This document shows, one piece after another, positions 1 to 9,316 of a DNA stretch of 64,000 nt (within the stretch, counting starts at the first letter, position 1; each line of letters begins with the position of its first letter). The notes under the pieces were generated by a model. The model searched no databases. It was not told the DNA's origin and saw only the letters and a list, made by a program, of their open reading frames with translations. Made by a program: the position numbers and the translations under genes. Source of the stretch: Macrostomum hystrix (lineage: Eukaryota; Platyhelminthes; Macrostomidae). The stretch is from assembly GCA_950097015.1 (NCBI GenBank), contig CATNEN010000038.1:5749001-5813000 (forward strand), in the 5' to 3' direction.

Positions 1-660
1 TCCCCACAGTCTAGCTTTTCTCCTCACAGTCTAGCTTTTCTCCCCATAGTCTAGCTTTTCTCCCCACAGTCTAGCTTTTCTCCCCACAGTCTAGCTTTTC
101 TCCCAACAGTCTAGCTTTTCTCCCCACAGTCTAGCTTTTCTCCCCATAGTCTAGCTTTTCTCCCCATAGTCTAGCTTTTCTCCCCATAGTCTAGCTTTTC
201 TCCCCATAGTCTAGCTTTTCTCCCCACAGTCTAGCTTTTCTCCCCATAGTCTAGCTTTTCTCCCCATAGTCTAGCTTTTCTCCCCATAGTCTAGCTTTTC
301 TCCCCATAGTCTAGCTTTTCTCCCCACAGTCTAGTTTTTCTCCCAACAGTCTACCCCCTCTACTCATAATCTACCCTTTCTCCCCATAGTCTACCCTTTC
401 TCCCCATAGTCTACCCTAACTCCCCATAGTCTGCCCTCTCTACTCATAGTCTACCCTCTCTACCCATAGTCTCCCCTAACTCCCCATAGTCTCCCCTAAC
501 TCCCCATAGTCTCCCCTAACTCCCCATAGTCTCCCCTAACTCCCCATAGTCTCCCCTAACTCCCCATAGTCTCCCCTAACTCCCCATAGTCTCCCCTAAC
601 TCCCCATAGTCTCCCCTAACTCCCCATAGTCTGCCCTCTCTACTTATATTCTACCCCTCT
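1..660. repeat. 20-bp minisatellite, two variant blocks
   Basis: Perfectly phased 20-bp units of the type tccccatagtctagcttttc run from the left edge to about 350. They then change to a related 20-bp unit whose second half is ctcccctaac or ctaccctctc. The shared first half (tccccatagtct) shows that both blocks descend from one array. The array is cut by the window edge. Confidence 0.95.
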
Positions 661-1555
661 TCCCATAAACTTGCCTTTCCATCTCTCGTCTGAATATCGA
701 TTTAATATGGAAGCCCTTATCGGCATTTTTCTACCCCTCGCTCACCTACTCAAGCCCTTATCTACCAGGGCAGCCTATCTACCCATCCAGCTGTATTCTA
801 CCCCTTCCCAGTTAATATTCACTGTAAACAATTATTGCTCGTAGATGGCCAGCTAGCCAATAATTTCATCTAAAAGTGAAAAAAAAATTAATTAGTCCGT
901 CTAGAAGACGCAGTTTTTGTTGTGCGACAGCAGTGAAATTTCGCAAATCAGTGCCTTCCTTCTAGATAGTTATTGTTGAATTTCTGCTAGAAACCCCATT
1001 TCGCTTGCCGGGCGTTGCAGCAATCTTGGTTTTTATTATTTATTCATGTGTTTTGCTATCCCAGCATCTGATAGACTGCATTCAATTAACTGTTTTCTCT
1101 GTTATCGAATCTGGCAGTTTAGCATTGGATCAAACACTGGTTTTCTTTCCGTCTGTTTGCTTGCTGTTCTTGTCTGACCTTTAGTCACTGCATGCTTTAT
1201 AATATTTTCTCTATTTATTATTTATTCTCAGTCGCTCAAGTAAAGCTTTTGTTATCATTTTATTGCGTAACTCCTCTTGACAACTGACTGTTTTTGGGCA
1301 ATGAAATCGACCTCATGCTTGTCACCTTAAGCGTGCTTAAACTTCCTCAATATTTTTCAATAACTCTTTTACTTTACTGTCGGGTAGAGGGCAATGCACC
1401 GGCTTGCTAGTCTTCTGGTGATTCGCTTACCTGCAAATCTGCTGTTACTATGCACTTTCTCTGCTTAGTAACAACTGTTTGTGTGCCACGCTTCATTGCA
1501 TTAACTCACTGCTGCACTGGGTTCCGTCTCTGCTCTCTGGGCCTATTAAATTACC
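661..1555. other. unassigned interval, no gene seen
   Basis: AT-rich, non-repetitive sequence with no long ORF and no recognisable domain. It may be intron or intergenic DNA of a gene to the left of the window. Confidence 0.4.
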
Positions 1556-2125
1556 GCCCACTTCTACCCCTGCCTAACCTTTCTACCCCAACTCCATACC
1601 CTTCCTAACCTTTCTACCCCAACTCCATACCCTTCCTAACCTTTCTACCTTTTCTACCCCAACTCCATACCCTTCCTAACCTTTCTACCCCAACTCCATA
1701 CCCTTCCTAACCTTTCTACCCCAACTCCATACCCTTCCTAAACCTTTCTACCCCAACTCCATACCCTTCCTAAACCTTTCTATCCCTTTCTACCACGACT
1801 CCATACCCTTCCTAACCTTTCTACCTTTTCTACCCCAACTCCATACCCTTCCTAACCTTTCTACCCCAACTCCATACCCTTCCTAACCTTTCTACCTTTT
1901 CTACCCCAACTCCATACCCTTCCTAACCTTTCTACCCCAACTCCATACCCTTCCTAAACCTTTCTATCCCTTTCTACCACGACTCCATACCCTTCCTAAC
2001 CTTTCTACCTTTTCTACCCCAACTCCATACCCTTCCTAACCTTTCTACCTTTTCTACCCCAACTCCATACCCTTCCTAACCTTTCTATCCCTTTCTTACC
2101 CCGATTCGAACCCCTTCTTACCCCG
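1556..2125. repeat. 31-bp minisatellite
   Basis: Pyrimidine-rich units built on ccaactccatacccttccta followed by acctttctacc, with occasional extra ctttctacc blocks that change the unit length. Purines are almost absent from one strand. Confidence 0.92.
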
Positions 2126-2420
2126 ATTCGAACCCCTTCTTACCCATTTCTACTCCTGTCTACCCATTTCTACCCCTGCCTACCCATTTCTACCCCTGCC
2201 TACCCATTTCTACCCCTGCCTACCCATTTCTACTCCTGCCTACCCATTTCTACCCCATCCTACCCATTTCTACCCCAGCCTACCCATTTCTACCCCTGTC
2301 TACCCATTTCTACCCCTGCCTACCCATTTCTACCCCATCCTACTCATTTCTACCCCAGCCTACCCATTTCTACCCCATCCTACTCATTTCTACCCCTATC
2401 TACCCATTTCTACCCCTCCC
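2126..2420. repeat. 20-bp minisatellite
   Basis: Units of the type tacccatttctacccctgcc in 20-bp phase, directly abutting the preceding 31-bp array and sharing its polypyrimidine character. Confidence 0.92.
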
Positions 2421-3037
2421 CAGTTGTGCTAAAGACTGTTGTTTCAGATAATATGAGTTTTTTTCGAGCTAGTTCAGTGCAGTATTTTTCCTCAGACTGT
2501 GAACCAAATTTCGAATTGCTAGCCCGGCCCGCAATAGCTGCAAAACAATTGACTGCCATGTCAGTTGAGCTGTATTCTGTGAGTCTGATGGATTTTAGTT
2601 TTATTATAAAAATTTTCCTGCGTTTTCCTCGGTTTCGCATGGACTTGACTATCGCCATATTTTTATGTTCTTATCCTACGGTAGAGAGATTTCTTTGCGT
2701 CTAAATTATTGCGCTTAACAGCTCTTAACTGCTCAGTGTCTCTATTTTCTCTGTCTGTGACTGGATCTATCGCGACTTAGCTGAAAAGTTTTTTTTGCTG
2801 CTTATACATTTATTTATTATTTAGTTGCTAATAAATCTTTGTTTTGCGCTTACATGTCGGTTGATAATCAAAATCAAGCCTTGAATATCATCTTATTACT
2901 TCTCTTGATCCTTTAAACGTGAACTTCAATGATAATTTCGAAAACGTATTGAAAATATATCTTAATACGTTTAGGCACATGGCTATAAAAATATTTTACA
3001 ATATAAAACTCTTGCAGTCACCCTTCATTCTCTTGCC
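2421..3037. other. unassigned interval upstream of first gene
   Basis: No convincing coding potential. The two short overlapping ORFs here (about 80-90 codons, opposite strands) have no domain features. The interval is AT-rich and leads into the CCAAT array. Confidence 0.4.
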
Positions 3038-3317
3038 AGCCAATCAGCGACGAGCAACACTTAATCTTATCTAGCCAATCAGCGACGAGCAACAATTAAT
3101 CTTATCTAGCCAATCAGCGACGAGGAACACTTAATCTTATCTAGCCAATCAGCGACAAGGAACACTTAATCTAATCTAGCCGATCAGCGACGAGCAACAT
3201 TTAATCTTATCTAACCAATCAGTGATGAGCCACACTTAATCTAATCCAGCCAATCAGCGACGAGGAACCCCTAACCTAATCCAGCCAATCACTGACGGTT
3301 TTGGCGAGCTTCATCTA
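3038..3317 (+). promoter_or_regulatory. eight 35-bp repeats, most with a CCAAT box, in promoter position
   Basis: Units start at 3038, 3073, 3108, 3143, 3178, 3213, 3248 and 3283, exactly 35 bp apart. Each opens with agccaatcag or a one- or two-base variant. CCAAT boxes are bound by NF-Y and are usually single or paired; here most of eight helically phased units carry one, and the array ends 16 bp before the ATG at 3334. Promoter function is inferred from position and motif. The array could also be just another minisatellite, as is common in this window. Confidence 0.6.
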
Positions 3318-3333
3318 ATCAAAAAATCCTAAA

Positions 3334-4290
3334 ATGTGGGACCTGCAGACGCGTCTCCTCCTACTGGCCCTCCTAGTTGCTGTGCCAGCCCAGCTGCTCT
3401 TTTCTCGCTTTATGACACCCGGCACTGAGCAGCAGCGAGTGGACGCCACCCAGCAGCTCGTGGACTCCGCGAAGAGCTGGCTGACTCACCTGAGCAGCCT
3501 GCCGTCCTCCTGGCAAAACCTGGATTGGGGCTGGCTATTCGACTTGAACAGCGAAGCTGAGCTCGCACTGTCTATGGGCGAGACTCCTGCGGCTGAAGTT
3601 GCGCAGGCGTTGGACCCGTCCAATCAAGGCTGGTTTGCCAGCTCCCTGCTCCCACGGCGGAGCCGTCCTGCTGGCTTGGCCTACCGGGTTGGCCAGGTCT
3701 GCTGCTGCACTTTTGTTGCCGACCACTTTCCGCCACATTATCTGCCCCCGTCTGCAGATTGTCCGCCACTTTCCCCGCTTCTGCAGATTTTCTGCCACCT
3801 CTTTCCGCCCCCTCTCCAGATTGTCAGCCACTTTCCGCCCCCTCTCTGCAGATTGTCAGCCACTTTCCGCCCCTCATCCGACCCCTCTTCTGATTGTCAG
3901 CCACTTTCCGCCCCTGATCCGCCCCCACTGCAGATTGTCAGCCACTCCCGCTTCGGCTACCGCTGCGTGGTGATTGGCTGGGATCCCAGGGGCTCCGCTC
4001 CCGACGACTTCCTGCGTCGCACTGCGCTCGCCGCTGCCGCAGCTTCTGAGGCTTCTCAAACAGCTAGCGAGGTCGGCGGTGCCATCTCCGACTCTGCCTG
4101 GTATCTGGTGCTGCTGGACGATCGCGACGGAGGCCCTGGTCGGGTGGCCTACCTGCCGCAGGCCAGCCTGACCTTCAGCCGTCTGCCAAACCAGCTTGTC
4201 AACCCTCACCTGGCCGAGTATTTCGCAGCCTTTGATGGTGCGCAGTACCTGCCAAGGCCGTGGCTCAAGAAGCTGTATCCATTGGACTGA
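3334..4290 (+). CDS. YccV/HspQ-like domain single-pass membrane protein
   Basis: Exons 3334-3696 and 3934-4290, 239 aa. Residues 4-25 are a hydrophobic signal or anchor segment, followed by an acidic/Ser-rich linker. From about residue 115 the protein matches the YccV-like (hemimethylated-DNA-binding/HspQ) fold: YRVGQ, then [12 protein letters not shown], a central YLVLLDDRD strand, VAYLPQ and a C-terminal EYF...[16 protein letters not shown] signature typical of the animal/plant versions. The intron splits the domain exactly after VGQ. Splicing to the acceptor at 3932-3933 restores [12 protein letters not shown], which fits the family. The 237-nt intron is a multiple of 3 and has no stop, so the unspliced message is also open. 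Family members are implicated in protein turnover; the role here is unknown. The membrane anchor suggests a secretory-pathway or organelle membrane site. Confidence 0.82.
   Translation: MWDLQTRLLLLALLVAVPAQLLFSRFMTPGTEQQRVDATQQLVDSAKSWLTHLSSLPSSWQNLDWGWLFDLNSEAELALSMGETPAAEVAQALDPSNQGWFASSLLPRRSRPAGLAYRVGQVCCCTFVADHFPPHYLPPSADCPPLSPLLQIFCHLFPPPLQIVSHFPPPLCRLSATFRPSSDPSSDCQPLSAPDPPPLQIVSHSRFGYRCVVIGWDPRGSAPDDFLRRTALAAAAASEASQTASEVGGAISDSAWYLVLLDDRDGGPGRVAYLPQASLTFSRLPNQLVNPHLAEYFAAFDGAQYLPRPWLKKLYPLD
3745..3933 (+). repeat. intronic repeat made of duplicated acceptor/exon boundary
   Basis: Five to six imperfect units, each containing ctgcagattgtcagccac or a close variant followed by tttccgcccc, lie inside the intron of the YccV gene. 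The last unit is the genuine splice acceptor plus the first codons of exon 2 (3931-3948). The array therefore seems to have grown by tandem duplication of the 3' splice site itself. Confidence 0.75.
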
Positions 4291-4411
4291 TTGAGCTCTG
4301 GTTATCAATTCCCGAAGTGCTTTGCCATCTAGTCAAACTGGACATTCTGGCTAATCCATGAGAGTACCGCTAAATGATGGGTTCTGCGTGCTAAAGTCTT
4401 TAATTGCTGAT

Positions 4412-4427
4412 TTCATTCTTTCTTCAG
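4412..4427 (+). promoter_or_regulatory. strong 3' splice acceptor between two genes (possible trans-splice site)
   Basis: The sequence ttcattctttcttcag ends at 4427. It lies 137 nt after the stop of the YccV gene and 26 nt before the ATG at 4454, with no preceding exon or donor that it clearly serves. A polypyrimidine-tract acceptor just ahead of a start codon in a very short intergenic gap is what a spliced-leader acceptor in an operon looks like. An ordinary 5'-UTR intron acceptor is the alternative. Confidence 0.45.
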
Positions 4428-4453
4428 AGTAAAAGTACATAATTTACTGTAAA

Positions 4454-7105
4454 ATGTTAATTCCCTGCCTTAAAAATTGTCGTGGACAATATTCATGCAA
4501 ACAACTAGTATGCTTTGGGTTGCTTTCACTTTATTTTTTTGTGATAAGCCATTCTCCTGGAACTCCAGATCCCCATGACACCATTCTCCCAGATCCACAG
4601 GACACCATTCCCCAGATCCCAGGACACCATTCTCCCAGATCCCAGGACACCATTCCCCCAGATCCCAGGACACCATTCCCCCAGATCCCAGGACACCATT
4701 CCCCCAGATCCCAGGACACCATTCCCCCAGATCCCAGGACACCATTCCCCCAGATCCCAGGACACCATTCCCCCAGATCCCAGGACACCATTCCCCCAGA
4801 TCCCAGGACACCATTCCCCCAGATCCCAGGACACCATTCTCCCAGATCCCCATGACAACATTCTCCCAGATCCCCATGACATCATTCTCCCTGATCCCAG
4901 GACAACATTCTCCCGGATCCCCATGACATCATTCTCCCAGATCCCCATGACACCATTCTCCCTGATCCCTAAGGCACCATTCCCCCAGATCGCAAGGACA
5001 TCATTCTTCCAGATCCCCATGACACCATTCTTCCAGATCCCCATGACACCATTCTCCCTGATCCCCATGACACCATTCTCCCTGATCCACCTGACATCAT
5101 TCTTCCTGATCCCCAGGACACCATTCTCCCAGATCCCCATGACAACATTCTCCCAGATCCCCATGACATCATTCTCCCTGATCCCAGGACAACATTCTCC
5201 CGGATCCCCATGACATCATTCTCCCAGATCCCCATGACACCATTCTCCTGATCCCTAAGGCACCATTCCCCCAGATCGCAAGGACATCATTCTTCATTGA
5301 TCCCATTGACACCATTCTCCCTGATTCTCAGTCATATTTTATCCTTTCATGGCTCCCTCGCCGCATTCAGGCTGACTCGTGGAAGCCTTTCCCTCGCGTT
5401 TGGACCGGCCCTGGAGCCCAGGGCGGCCCGGAGCACCTGACCGTGTGCACTTACAATATTCTTAATGAGAAATTTGTCTACCTGGGTGGCTACGAGTACT
5501 GCTCGGCTGACTTGAAGGGTTCGGCTTTCCGCTGGAAGCGAATCATCGCGGAATTGGCCGAGTTTCAAGCCGATTTGATCTGCTTTCAGGTAGCTTTAAC
5601 CTGCTTTTTAAATACTTCTCTTCTTATGACCCTAGGAAATTTCAGATCCTCAAATCTACATCCAGATCCTCAAATCTACATCCAGATCCTCAAATCCACA
5701 TCCAGATCCACAAATCTACATCCAGATCCACAAATCTACATCCAGATCCTCAAATCCACATCCAGATCCTAAAATCTACATCCAGATCCTCAAATCTACA
5801 CCCAAATCCACAAATCTACATCCAGATCCACAAATCTACATTCAGATCCTCAAATCTACATCCAGATCCTCAAATCCACATCCAAATCCTAAAATCTACA
5901 TCCAGATCCTCAAATCTACATCCAAATCCTCAAATCTATCGTTGCTATAAAATTTTCCTTGATAGGAGGTCAACTATGACGTCATGGACTCAGAAATCTG
6001 GGCCCAGTTTGAGACTCTTGGCTACAGTCACGTGACTTCGCCGTTGAAATCCAGCGTGGCCCTTCTAACCCTGTACCGGCCCAGTAGGCTGACTGTGCTA
6101 GAGTCGCGCACCGCCTTCATGGACGTGCTGGCTAACGAACTGCCCGGAGTCAATGCCGACGCGTTAAAGGAGATTGGCGCGGGTGAGTGGAGGTACACAC
6201 GCACACAGATGTGTACATCTGCCGTGAAATTCTAATTGCCGCCAGTCAGTGTACATTCTAACTAGGCCTTGTTGTTGGCCCAAACGGACGTAAATTTCAC
6301 AACAAGCCCCTATAAAGCACAGGACTCCGGCACAGGAACCTTGTTGCGAGTGGAAATGGCGGTTAAAAGCTCTGCCACTTACCCTCTACTGACTCGCCTA
6401 CTTACAGTAGAAACATGCGCGCATTGCTATTGTCCTTTTATTAGTACACCATTATTCGCTACTTGCACTACTGACAGTAGAAATAACAAAATTGCAATTT
6501 TAGGCAACTACTCGGCCCAGCTGACCGCCTTCCGTCTGGGCGCCGACTCCAACCGTCACGGCCCACCTGCGCTGGTCGCCGCCAATCTGCATGTCCGATG
6601 GGAGAGCTACGCCAAGCCGGCTGTCAAGCGGCTGCAGATCCTTGCCGTGTGGCGCGCCGCTTGCCGGATGTCAGCCGGGCACCGCATCGACGGCCGGCCC
6701 TGCCCGCTGCTGCTGCTTGGCGACTTCAATTCGCGCCCCTTTGACTCGCCCTACGCCACGCTGAGCGGCGGGGACGCCGGCCTCGCCTCGGAACCCGACG
6801 AGTCGCTGGTCTGCGTCAAGGAATTCGCCAGCGTCGCAGTAGCTGCCCGCGCTGAACTGGTCGGAGATCAGCCGCTGGTCAGCGCCTACGCAGCCGTGAC
6901 TGGCCAGGAGCCGCCGAGCACCAGCCACTGTGTGGACATTGACGGAGAGTCCTTCGGCTGCCTCGACTATGTCTGGTGCTGTGGTCTGCAGCCTTCGGCC
7001 GCCCTGCTGACTCCACCGGTTGACTTGGTCAGGGATTTGCCCAATGAGCGCTTCCCGTCTGACCACCTGCCCATTGTGGTGCGACTGCGACTGACTGACT
7101 GACTG
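4454..7105 (+). CDS. CCR4/Angel/nocturnin-type EEP nuclease/phosphatase
   Basis: Exons 4454-4540, 5332-5589, 5966-6182 and 6504-7105 join in frame to 387 aa. Exon 1 is the least certain; joined to exon 2 it makes one hydrophobic helix (about residues 18-38), suggesting a membrane anchor. The EEP fold is clear: CTYNIL (metal-site Asn), the LICFQ/E motif with the metal-binding Glu being the first codon of exon 3, then ANLHV, GDFNSRP and C-terminal SDHLPIVV (catalytic Asp-His). The GDFNS.P....Y spacing and the FRWKRII...ADLIC block match deadenylase-type members (CCR4, nocturnin, Angel, PDE12) better than APE1 or sphingomyelinase. The substrate (poly(A), 2'-5' oligoadenylate or cyclic phosphate RNA ends) cannot be decided. 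The stop codon falls inside an (ACTG)n tract. Confidence 0.82.
4566..5325 (+). repeat. 23-bp minisatellite in EEP intron 1
   Basis: Homogeneous units on ccagatcccaggacaccatt run to about 4845, then a diverged section with ccatgacatcattctccc variants. All reading frames are open because 23 is not a multiple of 3 and no stop occurs, which produces long spurious ORFs on both strands. Confidence 0.93.
5640..5940 (+). repeat. 20-bp minisatellite in EEP intron 2
   Basis: About 15 units of atccagatcctcaaatctac, starting about 50 nt after the donor at 5590 and ending about 25 nt before the acceptor at 5964-5965. Confidence 0.93.
6188..6330 (-). mobile_element. degraded SINE-1 copy (antisense) in EEP intron 3
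   Basis: Read in reverse, the interval matches the body of the tRNA-headed SINE seen at 16453 and 18778: the region around ggcagatgtacacacctgtg and the stretch equivalent to ttgtcgtgcaatttacg...gggccaacc. It is clearly diverged and lacks the tRNA-like head. Confidence 0.65.
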
Positions 7106-7224
7106 ACTGACTGACTGACTGACTGACTGACTGACTGACTGACTGACTGACTGACTGACTGACTGACTGACTGACTGACTGACTGACTGACTGACTGACT
7201 GACTGACTGACTGACTGACTGACT
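7086..7224 (+). repeat. (ACTG)n microsatellite containing the EEP stop codon
   Basis: About 33 perfect tetranucleotide units. The last codons and the TGA stop (7103-7105) of the EEP gene lie in the first units. Because the period is 4, TGA recurs every 12 nt in every frame, so slippage cannot extend the protein by more than a few residues. Confidence 0.97.
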
Positions 7225-7434
7225 TCAATCTAGATTTTCATAAAATTTTGCCGATAATTTCTACTTAAAACTTTCCACGACGAATACAGTGCAATTTGAT
7301 GTTTTAATCCAACTTAAAAAAATATGAGAGCGTTCATTTTTATTTAAATTCCGCTCCGTCTTTTCAGATTAAGAAAATAGTATTGACTTCGCTAAATTGT
7401 TTCGCTTCTTGTTTAGTTTTTCTATTCAACACTA

Positions 7435-7440
7435 AATAAA
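7435..7440 (+). terminator. candidate AATAAA polyadenylation signal of EEP gene
   Basis: An AATAAA hexamer 330 nt after the EEP stop codon, in AT-rich unique sequence after the ACTG tract. No other canonical hexamer seen between them. Confidence 0.4.
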
Positions 7441-7519
7441 AACATATATATCGTCATACAAAAGAATACGCTCGTAGACTCGGCCCGCCTAGCTTGGGAT
7501 CCGTGTTTGAGCGAAAATA

Positions 7520-9095
7520 TGACACTGTCTCATCTCTCCCCTCCCCTGTCTCATCTCTCACTGTCTTATCTCCCCCCCTGTCTCATCTCTCACTGTCTTA
7601 TCTCCCCTCCCCTGTCTCATCTCTCACTGTCTTATCTCCCCCCCTGTCTCATCTCTCCCCTCCCCTGTCTCATCTCACTGTCTTATCTCCCCCCTGTCTC
7701 ATCTCTCAGTCTTATCTCCCCCTGTCTCATCTCTCAGTCTTATCTCCCCCCTGTCTCATCTCTCCCCTGTCTTATCTCTCCCATGTCTCACCTCTCACCT
7801 GTCTCATCTCTCCCATGTCTCACCTCTCCCATGTCTCACCTCTCACCTGTCTCGTCTCTCCCATGTCTTATCTCTCCCCTGTCTTATCTCTCCCATGTCT
7901 CATCTCTCCCCTGTCTTATCTCTCCTATGTCTCATCTCTCACCTGTCTCATCTCTCCCATGTCTTATCTCTCCCCTGTCTCATCTCTCCCATGTCTCACC
8001 TCTCCCATGTCTCACCTCTCACCTGTCTCATCTCTCCCATGTCTCACCTCTCCCATGTCTTATCTCTCCCCTGTCTTATCTCTCCCATGTCTCATCTCTC
8101 CCATGTCTCATCTTTCCCCTGTCTTATCTCTCCCATGTCTCATCTCTCACCTGTCTCATCTCTCCCCTGTCTTATCTCTCCCATGTCTCATCTCTCACCT
8201 GTCTCATCTCTCCCCTGTCTTATCTCTCCCATGTCTCACCTCTCACCTGTCTCATCTCTCCCATGTCTCACCTCTCCCATGTCTCACCTCTCACCTGTCT
8301 CGTCTCTCCCATGTCTCATCTCTCCCATGTCTTATCTCTCCCCTGTCTTATCTCTCCCATGTCTCATCTCTCACCTGTCTCATCTCTCCCCTGTCTTATC
8401 TCTCCCATGTCTCACCTCTCACCTGTCTCATCTCTCCCATGTCTCACCTCTCCCATGTCTCACCTCTCACCTGTCTCGTCTCTCCCATGTCTTATCTCTC
8501 CCCTGTCTTATCTCTCCCATGTCTCATCTCTCCCATGTCTCATCTCTCCCCTGTCTTATCTCTCCCATGTCTCATCTCTCACCTGTCTCATCTCTCCCAT
8601 GTCTTATCTCTCCCCTGTCTCATCTCTCCCATGTCTCACCTCTCCTATGTCTCACCTCTCACCTGTCTCATCTCTCCCATGTCTCACCTCTCCCATGTCT
8701 CACCTCTCACCTGTCTCGTCTCTCCCATGTCTCATCTCTCACCTGTCTCATCTCTCCCCTGTCTTATCTCTCCCATGTCTCACCTCTCACCTGTCTCATC
8801 TCTCCCATGTCTCATCTCTCACCTGTCTCATCTCTCCCCTGTCTCATCTCTCCCATGTGTCATCTCTCACCTGTCTCACCTCTCTCATGTCTCACCTCTC
8901 ACCTGTCTCATCTCTCCCCTGTCTTATCTCTCACTTGTCTCATCTCTCACTTGTCTCATCTCTCACCTGTCTCATCTCTCACCTGTCTCATCTCTCACTG
9001 TATCATCTGTTCCCTGTGTCAACTCTTTCCTGTCTCATCTCTCTCTTCTGTCTCATCTCTCTCTTCTGTTTTCTGTCTTAACTCTGCCCTGTCTC
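7520..9095. repeat. 16-bp polypyrimidine minisatellite, about 95 units
   Basis: Units of ctctcccatgtctcat and variants (cctgtctcat, cctgtcttat) for 1.6 kb. The 16-bp period with no stops leaves all three plus-strand frames open, giving 400-540-codon ORFs that are not genes. Variants are arranged in higher-order blocks of several units. Confidence 0.95.
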
Positions 9096-9316
9096 AGCTC
9101 CCCATAATAGCAAAGTATGTAGTCTCTCCATTATATTTTAGCATAATAGCCTATTAGGCCGTGGAATGCCCTCAGCTTTTGGTTTGCTATTTTTACGGGA
9201 CTTTAAAGGTGCGCCTTTAAGCAAGCAGTTTCGCATATGTGCCTAGCAAAAGCAATTTAGTTTAGAATCAGACTAGAGCGAAGGTGTCTGCGAAGCTCCG
9301 TTATACAAGCCAAGCT

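Noticed and set aside
7494-9157. Three overlapping 420-540-codon plus-strand ORFs
   Set aside because: They are frames of a 16-bp stop-free tandem repeat (period not divisible by 3, so all frames read the same low-complexity pattern); no unique coding sequence.
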